Assembly (NCBI RefSeq): GCF_001704415.2
Contig: NC_030826.1
Location: 61,151,362 to 61,215,361, forward strand
Source of the DNA: Capra hircus
Taxonomy: Eukaryota > Chordata > Mammalia > Artiodactyla > Bovidae
Length of the DNA stretch: 64,000 nucleotides
Direction of reading: 5' to 3'
Below, piece by piece: positions 25,059 to 36,768 of the stretch. The notes below the pieces were generated by a model. It was given only the letters and a program-made list of their open reading frames with translations, had not been told where the DNA came from and made no database searches. Positions within the stretch are counted from its first letter, which is position 1, and the number at the start of each line of letters is the position of its first letter. The translations under genes were made by a program, and so were the position numbers.

Positions 25059-25577
25059 TATGTTTATTTTAAAGTAACTCGAACAATTAAAATTATTTGC
25101 ACCCAAAGCAAATCTAGCTGTTGCTTCAAGTCACATTGTAATGATATTAGTGAATATTATAATTTTCAGACATTGTTTCATAACTGACAAGAGAATCTAA
25201 AGTTTTTAAGGGAATATAGAGTCTGTTGCTTGGAATTGGATCTGCTGGCTACTGTATTTCCGATAGACACAGATGTGAATCCATCAGAAACATCTGAATT
25301 AGCCGGTAAATCCGTGGGCAGATGAGGGGTTCAGATAGCCCGAGGAGGAGCTGTGATAAAAAGATTGCACAGTTAAATGGTTAATTAGTTGTAGTGTGGC
25401 TCTGTTCTTACTGGAAACTCAAAGTCTAGTGGCAAACAATCTTGCTAGATAAATAACCAAGGTGTGACTAACTGTAGAAACACAGTTCCACGCGACTTTT
25501 CTACTCTAATGTCACCGTATGAAGGATCAGGCCCTGTCTAGCAATACTGTCGATTCCTTAATCTGTCTGTTCTGTTC

Positions 25578-25694
25578 TTTTCCTCCTTGGCCGCTCCATG
25601 GCTTGTGGGGTCTTAGTTCCCCGGCCTGGGATGGGACCCGTGCTCCCTGTGGTGGAAGCGCCGAGTCCCAACCGCAGAACCTCCAGGGCAGCCC
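25578..25694 (-). repeat. CHR-type SINE, diverged
   Basis: The box GGTCCCATCCCAGGCCGGGG and the adjacent CTAAGACCCCACAAGCC are readable on the minus strand. The 25060-25577 stretch before it is AT-rich single-copy sequence. Confidence 0.78.
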
Positions 25695-25769
25695 AGCTAT
25701 TTATAACTTTCTGTTGGAACTGAAAGAAAGACAGGTGCGCTGTCTTAGAGTCACAGTTTTCTGAAGTGT

Positions 25770-25972
25770 GGGCTTCCCTCGTGGCTCAGTTAGTAAAGAA
25801 TCCGCCTGCAATTCTGGAGACCCCGGTTTGATCCCTGGATCCGGAAGATTCCCTGGAGAAGAAAACGGCAACCCCCTCCAGTGTTCTTGCCTGGGAAATC
25901 CCGTGGACATAGGAGCCTGGCAGGCTACAGTCCATGGGGCTGCAAAGAGTCAGACACAACTGAGCAACTAAC
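25770..25972 (+). repeat. Bov-tA SINE, full length
   Basis: It runs from GGCTTCCCTCGTGGCTCAG to CAGACACAACTGAGCAACTA with all internal blocks present. Confidence 0.94.
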
Positions 25973-26485
25973 ACTTTTTAAAATAGTGGCACTACTTAGC
26001 TCACTTACCAGGCTCTGTGACAGATAACTCTGGGCTGTTTACAAAAATCAGTGTTTTTCACAAAGGACAAAAACGTGTCACCCTCAGACTTGTTCGAAAG
26101 AATGTGCCAGAGGCACTTGGAACGATTCCAAAAAAGGAGTTCTAAAAAAAAGATTTTGGAATGATGGGAAACATAATTTAAATAAGTGCTTGGCCTGCCA
26201 AGGTGACTACTCACTCTTCAGGATGGGACAACACCCATTTAAATGTGTTTATTTAAAAATCAGTCACGTTACTGGATGGGGAAGCCGTGGGTTAATTTTC
26301 TGATAAAGATGGCAACACACCCAGGGTTTTCTCTACTTAACTCTTCAGTCTCATCACCAGTGTTATTATAACAGGTGGATTCTGCTTCTTTTTTTCAGGT
26401 AAAACAGGCGTGGGTTTTTCGTGTCTTCCTTTCTGTGCTAGGAAAGGAAGGGAATTCCCTAGTCTTCCCAGAATACAGATCTGAG

Positions 26486-26486
<1 letters not shown>

Positions 26487-26518
<32 letters not shown>
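26487..26518. repeat. (TG)16 microsatellite
   Basis: An uninterrupted run of 16 TG units, likely length-polymorphic. The flanking 25975-27549 is single-copy sequence with no recognised gene. Confidence 0.97.
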
Positions 26519-26519
<1 letters not shown>

Positions 26520-27560
26520 TGTTTTAAATGCCCCAAAGCACTTTGACCTACTTTATCTCATTCTCTGCTCACAGTAGGCTGAGGGAGCACCCAGTGTTAA
26601 GCTCACTCCCTGAGCAGGAGGAAGCCGGGGGAAGAGAGGCCTGAAGACTCGTAGCCTCCCTCTGACTGTCCGGGGGCAGGGGCAGAGCAGAACCAAAACC
26701 ACCTCCTTTTGACTCTAAATCCAGGGCCCTTTCTGAGTCACCAGAAAGAGGTAGTTCCCTGGGTGCCCGGGTGAAAGAAGATCGCATTTAAGGAACAAGT
26801 GAAGTTATTTGTTGGTTGGTTACACGGTCTGTTTTTCCAGCCCCTTTTGGGCTAAATGCCACCTCAAAGTTTACCAGCTTGCAGGCTGATTCTAGCACAG
26901 TCAGATGCTCTGCACTGGAGCTCAGACTCTGGTTTGTAAACTGTTCTGGGTGACGGAGGTGAAAACAAGAAAAGAGGAGGCTGGCTTTGCAGCCATATTT
27001 ACATGGTGACGGAAACCCCAGATGGTCCCTTCACGTGAGTCTGGTATGAAAAGGCAACTTTCTTTGTTACGAAACGCGATGGTGCCCTTACCAGGATAAG
27101 CCTCTCATACGGAGAGTTTTGTATGAAACCCAGCATGTGGGATTGCCTTTGTGGTGGTTTTTGTTGCTGGTGTTATTGAAGGAGAACGTGACTTTAATTA
27201 CTGGCTGTGTTTTTCTCAGCCTCTAAGGAAGATCCATGGGCTGCTGTTGGGCAGTCGTGACCTCTCAGCTTCTCTGGAGTCAGAAGCCTGCCTCGCAGAC
27301 ACACACCCGTCCTCGGAGAAACCCTCTCACCTCGCTTGCTCAGTGCCCTGGTTGTGTTTGTGGGAAGTCTATTTATGTGACCATGAACACGAGGCTTTGC
27401 TTGGAAATCTGAGATTCTTTCTGGGAAGCTCAGAACATCCTGCTCAGCATGCCTCCTCTTCCCTTACCGCTTCTGAAGGTGAGGTTAGCTTTTTACGTTG
27501 TGCTGCCTGTAAATGGCCCGCACCTTGCTGATACCAGTAAAGCTTCTGTAACGTAGGTTC

Positions 27561-30356
27561 ATGCAAAGATGGGCTCAATAAAGGACAGAAATGGTCTGGA
27601 CCTAACAGAAGCAGAAGATGTTAAGAAGAGGTGGCAAGAATACACAGAACTGTACAAAAAAGATCTTCATGACCAAGATAATCACGATGGTGTGATGACT
27701 CACCTAGAGCCAGACATCCTGGAATGTGAAGTCAAGTGGGCCTCAGAAAGCGGCACTACGAACAAAGCTAGTGGAGGTGATGGAATTCCAGTTGAGCTGT
27801 TTCAAATCCTGAAAGATGATGCTGTGAAAGTGCTGCACTCAATATGCCAGCAAATTTGGAAAACTCAGCAGTGGCCACAGGACTGGAAAAGGTCAGTTTT
27901 CATTCCAATCCAAAAGAAAGGCAATGCCAAAGAATGCTCAAACTACCGCACAATTGCACTCATCTCACACGCTAGTAAAGTAATGCTCCAAATTCTCCAA
28001 GCCAGGCTTCAGCAACACATGAACCGTGAACTTCCAGATGTTCAAGCTGGTTTTAGAAAAGGCAGAGGAACCAGAGATCAAATTGCCAACATCCGCTGGA
28101 TCATCGAAAAAGCAAGACATTTCCAGAAAAACATCTATTTCTGCTTTATTGACTATGCCAAAGCCTTTGACTGTGTGGATCACAATAAACTGTGGAAAAT
28201 TCTGAAAGAGATGGGAATACCAGACCACCTGACCTGCCTCTTGAGAAATCTGTGTGCAGGCCAGGAAGCAACAGTTAGAACTGGACATGGAACAACAGAC
28301 TGGTTCCAAACAGGAAAAGGAGTACATCAAGGCTGTATATTGTCACCCTGCTTATTTAACTTCTATGCAGAGTACATCATGAGAAATGCTGGACTGGAAG
28401 AAACACAAGCTGGAATCAAGATTGCCGGGAGAAATATCAATAACCTCAGATAAGCAGATGACACCACCCTTATGGCAGAAAGTGAAGAGGAGCTAAAAAG
28501 CCTCTTGATGAAGGTGAAAGAGGAGAGTGAAAAAGTTGGCTTAAAGCTCAACATTCAGAAAACTGTGATCATGGCATCTGGTCCCATCACTTCATGGGAA
28601 ATAGATGGGGAAACAGTGGAAACAGAGTCAGACTTTATTTTTCAGTTCAGTTCAGTTCAGTCGCTCAGTTGTGTCTGACTCTTTGTGACCCCATGAATTG
28701 CAGCACGCCAGGCCTCCCTGTTCATCACCACCTCCCTGAGTTCACTCAGACTCACGTCCATCGAGTCAGTGATGCCATCCAACCATCTCATCCTCTGTCA
28801 TCCCCCTTCTCCTCGTGCCCCCAATCCCTCCCAGCATCAGTCTTTTCCAATGAGTCAACTCTTCGCATGAGATGTCCAAAGTACTGGAGTTTCAGCTTTC
28901 GCATCATTCCTTCCAAAGAAATCCCAGGGCTGATCTCCTTCAGAATGGACTGGTTGGATCTCCTTGCAGTCCAAGGGACTCGCAAGACTCTTCTCCAACA
29001 CCACAGTTCAAATGCATCAATTCTTCGGCGCTCAGCCTTCTTCACAGTCCAACTCTCACATCCATACATGACCACTGGAAAAACCATAGCCTTGACTAGA
29101 CGGACCTTTGTTGGCAAAGTAATGTCTCTGCTTTTGAATATGCTATCTAGGTTGGTCATAACTTTCCTTCCAAGGAGTAAGCGTCTTTTGATTTCATGGC
29201 TGCAGTCACCATCAGCAGTGAATTTGGAGCCCAAAAATATAAAGTCTGACACTGTTTCCAGTGTTTCCCCATCTATTTCCCATGGAGTGATCGGACTGGA
29301 TGCCATGATCTTCTGAATGTTGAGCTTTAAGCCAACTTTTTCACTCTCCTCTTTCACCTTCATCAAGAGGCTTTTTAGCTCCTCTTCACTTTCTGCCATA
29401 AGGGTGGTGTCATCTGCTTATCTGAGGTTATTGATATTTCTCCCGGCAATCTTGATTCCAGCTTGTGCTTCTTCCAGTCCAGCGTTTCTCATGATGTACT
29501 CTGCACAGAAGTTAAATAAGCAGGGTGACAATATACAGCCTTGATGTTCTCCTTTTCCTATTTGGAACCAGTCTGTTGTTCCATGTCCAGTTCTAACTTG
29601 CTTCCTGACCTGCATACAGATTTTTCAAGAGGCAGGTTATGTGGTCTGGTATTCTTATCTCTTTCAGAATTTTCCACAGTTTATTGTGATCCACACAGTC
29701 AAAGGCTTTGGCATAGTCAATAAAGCAGAAATGGATGTTTTTCTGGAACTCTCTTGTTTTTTCAACTTTATTTTTGGGGGCTCCAAAATCACTGCAGATG
29801 GTGACTGCAGCCATGATATTAAAAGACAGTTACTCCTTGGAAGGAAAGTTATGACCAACCTAGATAGCATATTCAAAAGCAGAGCCATTACTTTGCCAAC
29901 AAAGGTCCATCTAGTCAAAACTGTGGTTTTTCCAGTGGTCATGTATGGACGTGAGAGTTGGACTGTGAAGAAAGCTGAGCTCTGAAGAATTGATGCTTTT
30001 GAACTGTGGTGTTGGAGAAGACTCTTGAGAGTCCCTTGGATTGCAAGAAGATGCAACCAGTCCATTCTAAAGGAGATCAGTCCTGAGTGTTCATTGGAAG
30101 GACCGATGCTAAAGCTGAAACTCCAGTACTTTGGCCACCTCATGCAGAGTTGACTCATTGGAAAAGACTCTGATGCTGGGAGGGATTGAGGGCAGGAGGA
30201 GAAGGGGACAACAGAGGATGAGATGGATGGATGGCATCACCAACTTGATGGGCATGAGTTTGGGTGAACTCCGGGAGTTGGTGATGGACAGGGAAGCCTG
30301 GTGTGCTCTGATTCATGGGGTCGCAAAGAGTCGGACACGACTGAGCAACTGAACTG
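27561..30356 (+). mobile_element. BovB LINE (outer copy), interrupted by a second BovB
   Basis: A 5'-truncated BovB with a perfect 11-bp target-site duplication AACGTAGGTTC (27550-27560 and 30357-30367). From 27569 an open frame of 294 codons encodes the reverse-transcriptase fingers/palm: SNYRTIALISHASKV, motif A FCFIDYAKAFDCVDH and motif B GVHQGCILSPCLFNF. It stops at a TAA (28451-28453) exactly where the Tyr of YADD should be. Homology continues in the same frame to 28642, is broken by the inner element, and resumes at 29776 through to the 3' tail. It is inactive. Confidence 0.96.
28643..29764 (-). mobile_element. BovB LINE (inner copy) inserted into BovB
   Basis: A 1,122-bp, 5'-truncated copy in reverse orientation, flanked by the 11-bp duplication ACTTTATTTTT (28632-28642 and 29765-29775), which is part of the outer element. 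Its minus-strand frame covers the end of the palm domain, the C-terminal region and the GAACTGAACTGAACTG 3' tail. The YADD position is again TAA (complement of 29418-29420). A two-step insertion history is clear. Confidence 0.96.
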
Positions 30357-30367
30357 AACGTAGGTTC

Positions 30368-31185
30368 TGTTTCTCTGGAGAAGTTGACGTGTGCGGGGTC
30401 TCAGCTGATACCTGTGTCTTCACACCGTCTGCTCCCAATCCAGTTTTTTCTTCTTCAGAACATAGACTGGCAGGCCCGGGCCTGCTGCTTCCGTGAACCG
30501 TGCTCCTGACTCGATAGCAGCCAGGTGTAGCATGGCACGCCGAGACTGGCCTTTGCCTCTCTGTACCTCCCAGGATGCTGACCATCATGTGGTCAGGGCT
30601 CACCCAGGGGCACTGAGAAGCGGTCCCCGGGGCCTTTGTCAGGCCGTGGCAGCCTGGCTCCCCGGGGTGATTAATGCCATCTACACTCCGTCTCCAGACT
30701 CCTGTGTCAGCCACTAAGGGAAAGAACAGGCTGGCTCCCGGCAGGACTCAGCGAGACACCAGGTGCTGAGTCAGCGTCACAGCGGCAGAGGTCTGGAAGC
30801 TGAGCCACGGAGGCCTTCTCTGTCTCTCTGTAGTTACTGCCTTCCTCCTGGCCCTGGGAGGGTTGGCCGGGCCCCCCACCCCACGCGAGAGGATGAGGAG
30901 GGAGTAAGAGCAAGAGGAAGCGTTGCCTCGGCCGCCAGCAGTTTTGCACTCCTTGTTTGCCGTTTCTTTGCTTGTACACGGCTGGTGATGGGAAAAGTCC
31001 TGTAAGCAATGAGTTGAGGTCACCTGCTTCTCTGGTTTAACCCTGTGAAGCAGATCAAATCGTCTGCTGGTCATTTCCTTTCCCAGAGAAGGAAAGGAGC
31101 GAGGTGCGGGACCCTGGGGAGAACTCACTGAACGTAGCGTGCCTCGCTTTGCCTGTCTGTAAAACGGGAGTTTGATGATGATGAT
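30368..31185. other. Single-copy DNA
   Basis: I recognise no repeat or gene. A short GAT/GGT trinucleotide-like tract (about 31172-31194) ends the stretch. Confidence 0.5.
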
Positions 31186-31310
31186 GGTGGTGATTTTTAC
31201 CTTTCGGCCACATCGAACAACGTGAGATCTTAGTTCCCCGACAGGAGATGGAACCTGTGCTCCCTGCAGTGGAAGCTCGGAGCCCTGACCGCTGGACAGC
31301 CTGGGAAGTC
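31186..31310 (-). repeat. CHR-type SINE, diverged
   Basis: The minus strand carries the diverged head GGTGACTTCCCAGGCTGTCC and the box region GGTTCCATCTCCTGTCGGGG. The 31310-31750 stretch beyond is pyrimidine-rich single-copy sequence (31480-31570 is almost only C and T on the plus strand). Confidence 0.75.
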
Positions 31311-31751
31311 ACCCGGGATGAAAGCGTTTTCCTAGGGAGACATTGCTCCTGGTGAATTTCACGCCAACCCAGTCCAGCGCTGGCCATTTGTCTCATTTGG
31401 CCCGCGGTGGTAGAGAACAGCCAGGGTTCTCCCTGCTGTATTTTCCAGGCCCTAGCTCTATCTCACTCCTTTCCTTCTCGGACCTCCACCCCTGCCCCAT
31501 CTCCCACCCACCTCCCCACCCTGTCTCATTATTTTCCTCCCCTCCTCCCTCCCCCCACACCCCAGGCTGACCGAGGTTCCCAGCCTCTGAGGTCCCCCAG
31601 CATTCTCCCGCCCCACCCTGCATGCCCCTCAGATCATGGGTCACAGCAGGTGGTAACTTCCCCTCCCTCCCCCACTGCCCCGGAATTCCCGTCCCGAGGC
31701 CAGAACCACAGCCAGCTCAAGGTGCCTTCAGCATCCAGCATGGCGCGCGCT

Positions 31752-31955
31752 CATGTGCTGAGCTCAGCTGTGTGCGACTCTCTGCGACCCCACGGACTGT
31801 ACCCGTCAGGCTCCTCTGTCCATGGGGGTTCTCCAGTCAAGAATACTGAAGTAGGTTGCCGTTTCCTTCTCCGGGGGTTATTCCTGACCCAGGGATCAGA
31901 CCTTCATCTCTTGCATTGGCAGGCGGATTCCTGACCACTGAGCCCATGGGAATCC
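31752..31955 (-). repeat. Bov-tA-type SINE
   Basis: Reverse-oriented, near complete. The plus strand shows GTGCGACTCTCTGCGACCCC at its left and the head (TGAGCCCATGGGAATCCC) at its right. Confidence 0.9.
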
Positions 31956-32451
31956 CATGTCACATGGTAAAGACTCACTGAGTGTGTGTCATTTGAATGA
32001 GTAGTCACCATCTGCCTGCTCCCAGACATCTCCCTGCGTCTCTGGCAGCTGCCAGCTGCATCTGCAGCCCCGCAGGCCTGGAGGGGCGTGTGTGCGGTGA
32101 CCAGAGGCCCTTGTGGCCCTGCCTCGGGACGCAGAACCAGGGTCCAGACCCTGCGGGATGCTCCGCTAATTTGGCACAGCCGGACACCAGCCGTGAGGGG
32201 CTCTCAGGTGACCTGAGCTAGCCGGGGGGTGTGCCTGCCACAGGGCAACTGGGCCGCGCCATCACTCCCTGTGATCAGTCACGTGGCCACCCCCACAGGG
32301 CAGGCAGGACACTCCGGATGCCCGTGGGCCGGGAGAAAACAGAATTTGAGCTGTCACCCCTCTCAGCCGCTGCCCACTCCTGTCAGGCTCAGGCTGGGGT
32401 CGCTGAGAGCGGCAGGGAGAGTTGGGCGCGAGTGGGATCCAATCCGAGCTG

Positions 32452-32610
32452 CCGCCCCACCCCCATGGACTGCAGCACACCAGGCTCCCCTGTCCTTCAC
32501 CATCTCCCGGAGTTTGCTCAAACTCATGTCCACTGAGTGGGTGATGCATTCCAAACATCTCATCCTCTCGCCCCCTTCTCCTCCTGCCCTCAATCTTTCC
32601 CAGCATCTAC
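32452..32610 (-). mobile_element. BovB 3' tail fragment
   Basis: It corresponds to the last part of BovB in reverse (CCATGGACTGCAGCACACCA through CCCAGCATC). The extreme 3' end is missing or diverged. A short CA run (32628-32645) follows. Confidence 0.87.
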
Positions 32611-32661
32611 GATGTGAATCCCGAAAAACACACACACACACACACAAACTCCCTCAGCTTC

Positions 32662-32802
32662 ATTTCTTTTTCTTAAAAAATTACTTATTTATTTATTCGC
32701 TGCCCTGGGTCTTGGTCATGGCCTGTAGACTCTGGTTCACTGACCAGGGATGGAACCCGGGCCCCTGCGTTGGGAGCGGGGAGCCTTAGCCAGCAGACAC
32801 CA
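32662..32802 (-). repeat. CHR-type SINE
   Basis: The minus strand contains GGGTTCCATCCCTGGTCAGTG and an AATAAATAAATAAG-type tail next to 32680-32699. Confidence 0.85.
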
Positions 32803-32811
32803 GAGCTTCGT

Positions 32812-32945
32812 TTCTGTCATCTGAAAAGTGGAGCTGATTCTGCCGACACGTCACTGGGCTGCTGAGAGGGTTCAGTGTGATGGTAACTAAGCACCTGGCA
32901 GAGTGCCTGCCTGGCCCCACGTAGGTGTCACGTAATGTAGCATTT
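32812..32945 (+). repeat. MIR-type SINE fragment
   Basis: It resembles the MIR core and 3' part: TCATCTGAAAAGTGGAG, then AAGCACCTGGCAGAGTGCCT and a GTAGGTGTC-like end. An old pan-mammalian insertion. Confidence 0.7.
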
Positions 32946-33023
32946 GCCGCTGTGCATTGGGGGATTGAAAATGGTTAGTGGTTTTGTTACATAAATATGA
33001 AGGTTAAAAAAATACAAACCATG

Positions 33024-33092
33024 TTGTTGTTTAGCCGCTAAGTCCTGTCCGACTCTTTTGCGACCCCACGGACTGTAGCTAGCCAGGCTGGC
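33024..33092 (-). repeat. Bov SINE 3' fragment
   Basis: About 70 bases, in reverse, of the SINE end (TTTAGCCGCTAAGTCCTGTC ... GACTGTAGCTAGCCAGG). Confidence 0.83.
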
Positions 33093-33250
33093 TCTTTAGT
33101 GAGGGCAAGGACAGAGGCAGAGGTGCTGGGAGGCGTGGGGGCTGCCCTTCTGGAAGACTGGGTCGACCCGGGAAGGCTTAAGGATCCAGGGTGCCTCTGT
33201 CCTGTCCGTCAGAAAGCTCCTCTCCTAAGGACTGAATGCAGGCCCAGGAG

Positions 33251-33252
33251 AC

Positions 33253-33285
<33 letters not shown>

Positions 33286-33294
33286 CGCGCGTGC
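33251..33294. repeat. (GT)n-(GC)n alternating tract
   Basis: 44 bases of strict purine/pyrimidine alternation: a GT run followed by about eight GC units. Such composition favours left-handed Z-DNA and is usually polymorphic. Confidence 0.95.
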
Positions 33295-33299
33295 CTGTA

Positions 33300-35689
33300 T
33301 TTTAAGACAAATGTGTAATTTATGACATCTACCCCACCCTCTGAATCACACCAGTGACCCTAGACTTTGCCCAGAGTCTCTGAGATTGTGAAGGACACTC
33401 CTTAATTCTATCGAACTCCTGGAGGTGCTGGGTCCAGGCTGGAGACATCAGAAGTTGAAGGGAAAGTCAAGTCTCTGACGGCTCCCTGGCTGGCTTTTCA
33501 ATCTCCCTCGTAGCTTCCCCGGGAAAGGCACGGCTTCTAATAGGACTTTGGGCTCTGCTGGATTGGAGGAGGGCAGACTCTGCTGGAAGGGAGAGCTGCC
33601 CCACCCACCAGCGGGCCTCCCCCTTGCCCCAGCTCCGCTAATCCTCCAGCGGCCTGAGTCACTGTGACCTGTCTCCTTCTGCAGACCGTCCAGGTCAAAA
33701 GCCAGCCCGTGGTGGCTGACGTACAGGGAGGGACCGACCTACGGCCCACGGTACCAGCCCAGCACTGCCCGGCCTGGACGTGTGGGGAGCGTCTGTGTGG
33801 GCCGGGCACTTTGCCCTGTGTTGTAGGCTTAGAAGGGAGGGACATTGCAGGGAGGGCGAAGTGGATGAGGCCAACTGGTCAACCAGCCATCACGGTGCTA
33901 AGTCAGGAACAGGGACAACTCAGGTGTTCGAGCAAGTCCACCAGCCTGGGAACTCAGGTGTGGCCTTGGAAATCAGGTGGATGGTATTTGAGTTATTGTG
34001 AAAGAAAAGAAGGGGAAGGTAGGGAAGGGAAGGCGAGCATTCTGGGCTGGGGAATAACATTCGGGGAAAGGTCAGGATGCTGCTGGAAGTTTGTGGTCCG
34101 GGAGCTCTTGCTCTGTGTTGGGTGAGCCCTGTTCCCATTTCCTGGATGGGTAGACTGAAACTCTGAGCCGTCAGGGGCACTCATCAAGGTCTCACTCAAG
34201 GGGTGATGCTGATTGAAATCAGGAAATGCCTGACTCCGGCCATCCCACCCAGCAGCGTGGGGCACCCTGGGGGCTGCAACACATTCGACTTCACGTCGGG
34301 GGCACGTGGGGACCTCACACTGATTCACAAGCATTTTTTCGTTTCAATTCTCTTGATGAGTAGACCTAGCTGGAGGAGCTGAGCAGGTAGCTCCGTGCAG
34401 GACACGAAGGCGACCCTAAGTGATGGTCGTGCCCTGCCCAGCGCAGCGAGTCCATAGTCAGGGTGGCGTGTGCAGCGTGGCCCCGCCCCCGGGCACGTCA
34501 AGCAGCTCTGGGCTCACGGGCACTTCCCCCGGGTGCTGGCTGGGCAGCAGATGTGGATTTCTTTCTAGGCCGGGCGGCCCGAGGATGTGGTCAGTATAAG
34601 CTGCAGGCCCGGCTGGAGCACGGCGGAAATAGACTATCTGCTACCGCAAGGTTTCCTTTGCAGAGGCCTCTTCCAGCTGGGGCACTTGATCCCAACTTCC
34701 TTATCAACTCAAGCTTCCAACCCTGATATAAGGAAGCTATTAGAGTCCACTTCCTGGTGTTGCCTTGACCTCCCTTGGCCTTGCTTGGGCTGGCATGGAG
34801 CTGTCTCATCGAGTGACGGAGAGAGACAAGGGCCCTGCATAGCCTGTGCCTGGGTTTGACCTGTAGCCGCTCGTGTTCCCTGAAGCTCCACGCTTCGGTC
34901 CTGCCCATCCGGGCCCTTCTCTCCCGCCGCGGCCCGGGGAACGTGGGGAGCCCCTTCCATCTACCTGGCAGACGCTGGCTCCGAGACGCTCTGACAGCCA
35001 GGTCACTGGAAAGCTCAACTGCTCATCTCAACCTCCGCTCCCTCCCAGTCCTGCCTCGGGGCCTGGGGGTCCAGGAGGGGGGAGCTTGGGGGAAAAGAGG
35101 GGATGTGTCTCCTGAAAAACTGGATCCTGGTGACCCGGGGCCGCTGCAGGGAGCCCGGCTTGAGCCAGGCCCTGCGTGTCCTTTAGGGCCCCTCCAACGG
35201 GACCTGCTCAACCGTTGCTTTTCAAGCGCTCCTTCCCGACTTCCCGAACCTGTGGGGAGGGGCAGGAGCAGACAGCTAACGGCAAGGACTAGGACGGACT
35301 ATATAACCCGAGGCCGGGGTGCGGGGTGGGGAGGGCTGGTCGGAGCTCAGGGCTGTCAGTGTTAACCCGCCGGCCTCTGGAAGCAGGGTGCCAGGCGGCA
35401 CGGAGAGAGGTGCTTTACGTCTGTTCCAGGGGCTTCTGGAAAGACAGAAGAAGGGGAAGGGAAGCCCAGCCGGCTTCTCTCCTGGGAGCCGTGAGGCACC
35501 TTTGGGAACACAAGAACCCAGCAGGGCCCCGGAGCCTCTGCCTGCAGGTCCGACGGTGGCGAGGCCTCCACGGCTGTCTGAGCTCCAAGGGCTCCGTGCA
35601 CACAGCACCGGCGCTGGATGACTCGGAGCAGGAGAAACGCACGCCCCGCCGCGGCAGGGGCCAGGGAGAGCGGGGCTGGGGGGTGCGTC
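33300..35689. other. Mostly single-copy DNA with a CpG-rich, TATA-containing end
   Basis: Apart from the possible MIR, no repeat is recognised. GC and CpG content rise after about 34440 and again at 34900-35680. A TATATAA at 35300-35306 precedes a GC-rich stretch. I find no coding exon with a recognisable protein. Confidence 0.5.
34128..34250 (-). repeat. Possible MIR fragment
   Basis: TTCCCATTTCCTGGATGGGT followed by an AAACTCTGAG-like stretch and CTCACTCAAGG resembles the reverse of the MIR core. Divergence makes this tentative. Confidence 0.4.
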
Positions 35690-36764
35690 AGGGGGCGGGG
35701 TGGTGGTGGAAGGGCCGGAGGGGCGTCAGGGGGCCGGGAGAGAGCGGGGGGGGGCATTAGGGGGCGGGGAGAGAACTGTGGGGGCATTAGGGGGGCGGGG
35801 AGAGAGAGAGAGAGGGGTGGAGGGCATTAGGGGGGCGGGGAGAGAGCGGGGGGGGCATTAGGGGGCGGGGAGAGAGCTGTGGGGGGCATTAGGGGGGCCG
35901 GGAGAGAGCGGGGGGGGCATTAGGGGGGCCGGGAGAGAGCGAGGGGGGCATTAGGGGGCGGGGAGAGAGCTGTGGGGGCATTAGGGGGGCCGGGAGAGAG
36001 TGATGGGGGCATTACTGGGCGGGGAGAGAGCGGGGGGGGGCATTAGGGGGCGGGGAGAGAGCGGGGAGGGGCATTAGGGGGGCCGGGAGAGAGCGGATGG
36101 GGGGCATTGGGGGGGCGGGGGAGAGAGCGGGGGGGGGGGGGCATTAGGGGGCGGGGAGAGAGCTGTGGGGGCATTAGGGGGGGCCGGGAGAGAGCGATGG
36201 GGGGCAATTAGGGGGCGGGGAGAGAGCGGGGGGGGGCATTAGGGGGGCCGGGAGAGAGAGCGATGGGGGGCATTGGGGGGCGGGGAGAGAGCTGTGGAGG
36301 GGCATTGGGGGGGCGGGGAGAGAGCGATGGGGGGCATTAGGGGTGGGGAGAGAGCGGGGGGGCATTAGGGGGCAGGGAGAGAGCGGGGGGGGGGCATTAG
36401 GGGGCGGGGAGAGAGCGGGGGGGCATTAGGGGGCCGGGAGAGAGCTGTGGAGGGGCATTGGGGGGGCGGGGAGAGAGCCGGGCGGGGGGCATTAGGGGCG
36501 GGGAGAGAGCGGGGGGGGGGCATTAGGGGGTGGGGAGAGAGCGGGGGGGGCATTAGGGGGCAGGAGAGAGAGGCGGGGGGGGCATTAGGGGGCGGGGAGA
36601 GAGAGCGGTGGGAGGGGGAGCATTAGGGGGCGGGGAGAGAGCGCGGGGGGCATTAGGTGGGCAGGGGAGAGACGCGGGGCGGGGAGAAAAAAGAGAGCAT
36701 TGAGGGGGCGGGCGGGGAGAGAGCGGCGGGGGGCATTAGGGGGCGGGAGAGAGCGGGGCGGCTC
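35690..36764. repeat. G-rich minisatellite, about 31 copies of a ~33-bp unit
   Basis: A variable unit of the form GGGGGCATTAGGGGGCGGGG followed by AGAGAGC and a G run repeats about 31 times, counted by the CATTA/CATTG core. The mean spacing is near 33 bp. Length differences lie mostly in the G runs. Nearly all G is on the plus strand, giving several G-quadruplex motifs per unit. Proline-rich open frames on the other strand come from the repeat itself. Confidence 0.97.
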
Positions 36765-36768
36765 CCCA

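Noticed and set aside
27569..28453. 294-codon open frame as a functional reverse-transcriptase gene
   Set aside because: It is part of a 5'-truncated BovB, stops before the YADD box, and the element is split by another insertion.
36165..36760. Proline-rich open frames on the minus strand of the minisatellite
   Set aside because: They translate the tandem unit itself (PPRSLP-like). Several frames are open only because the unit lacks stops.
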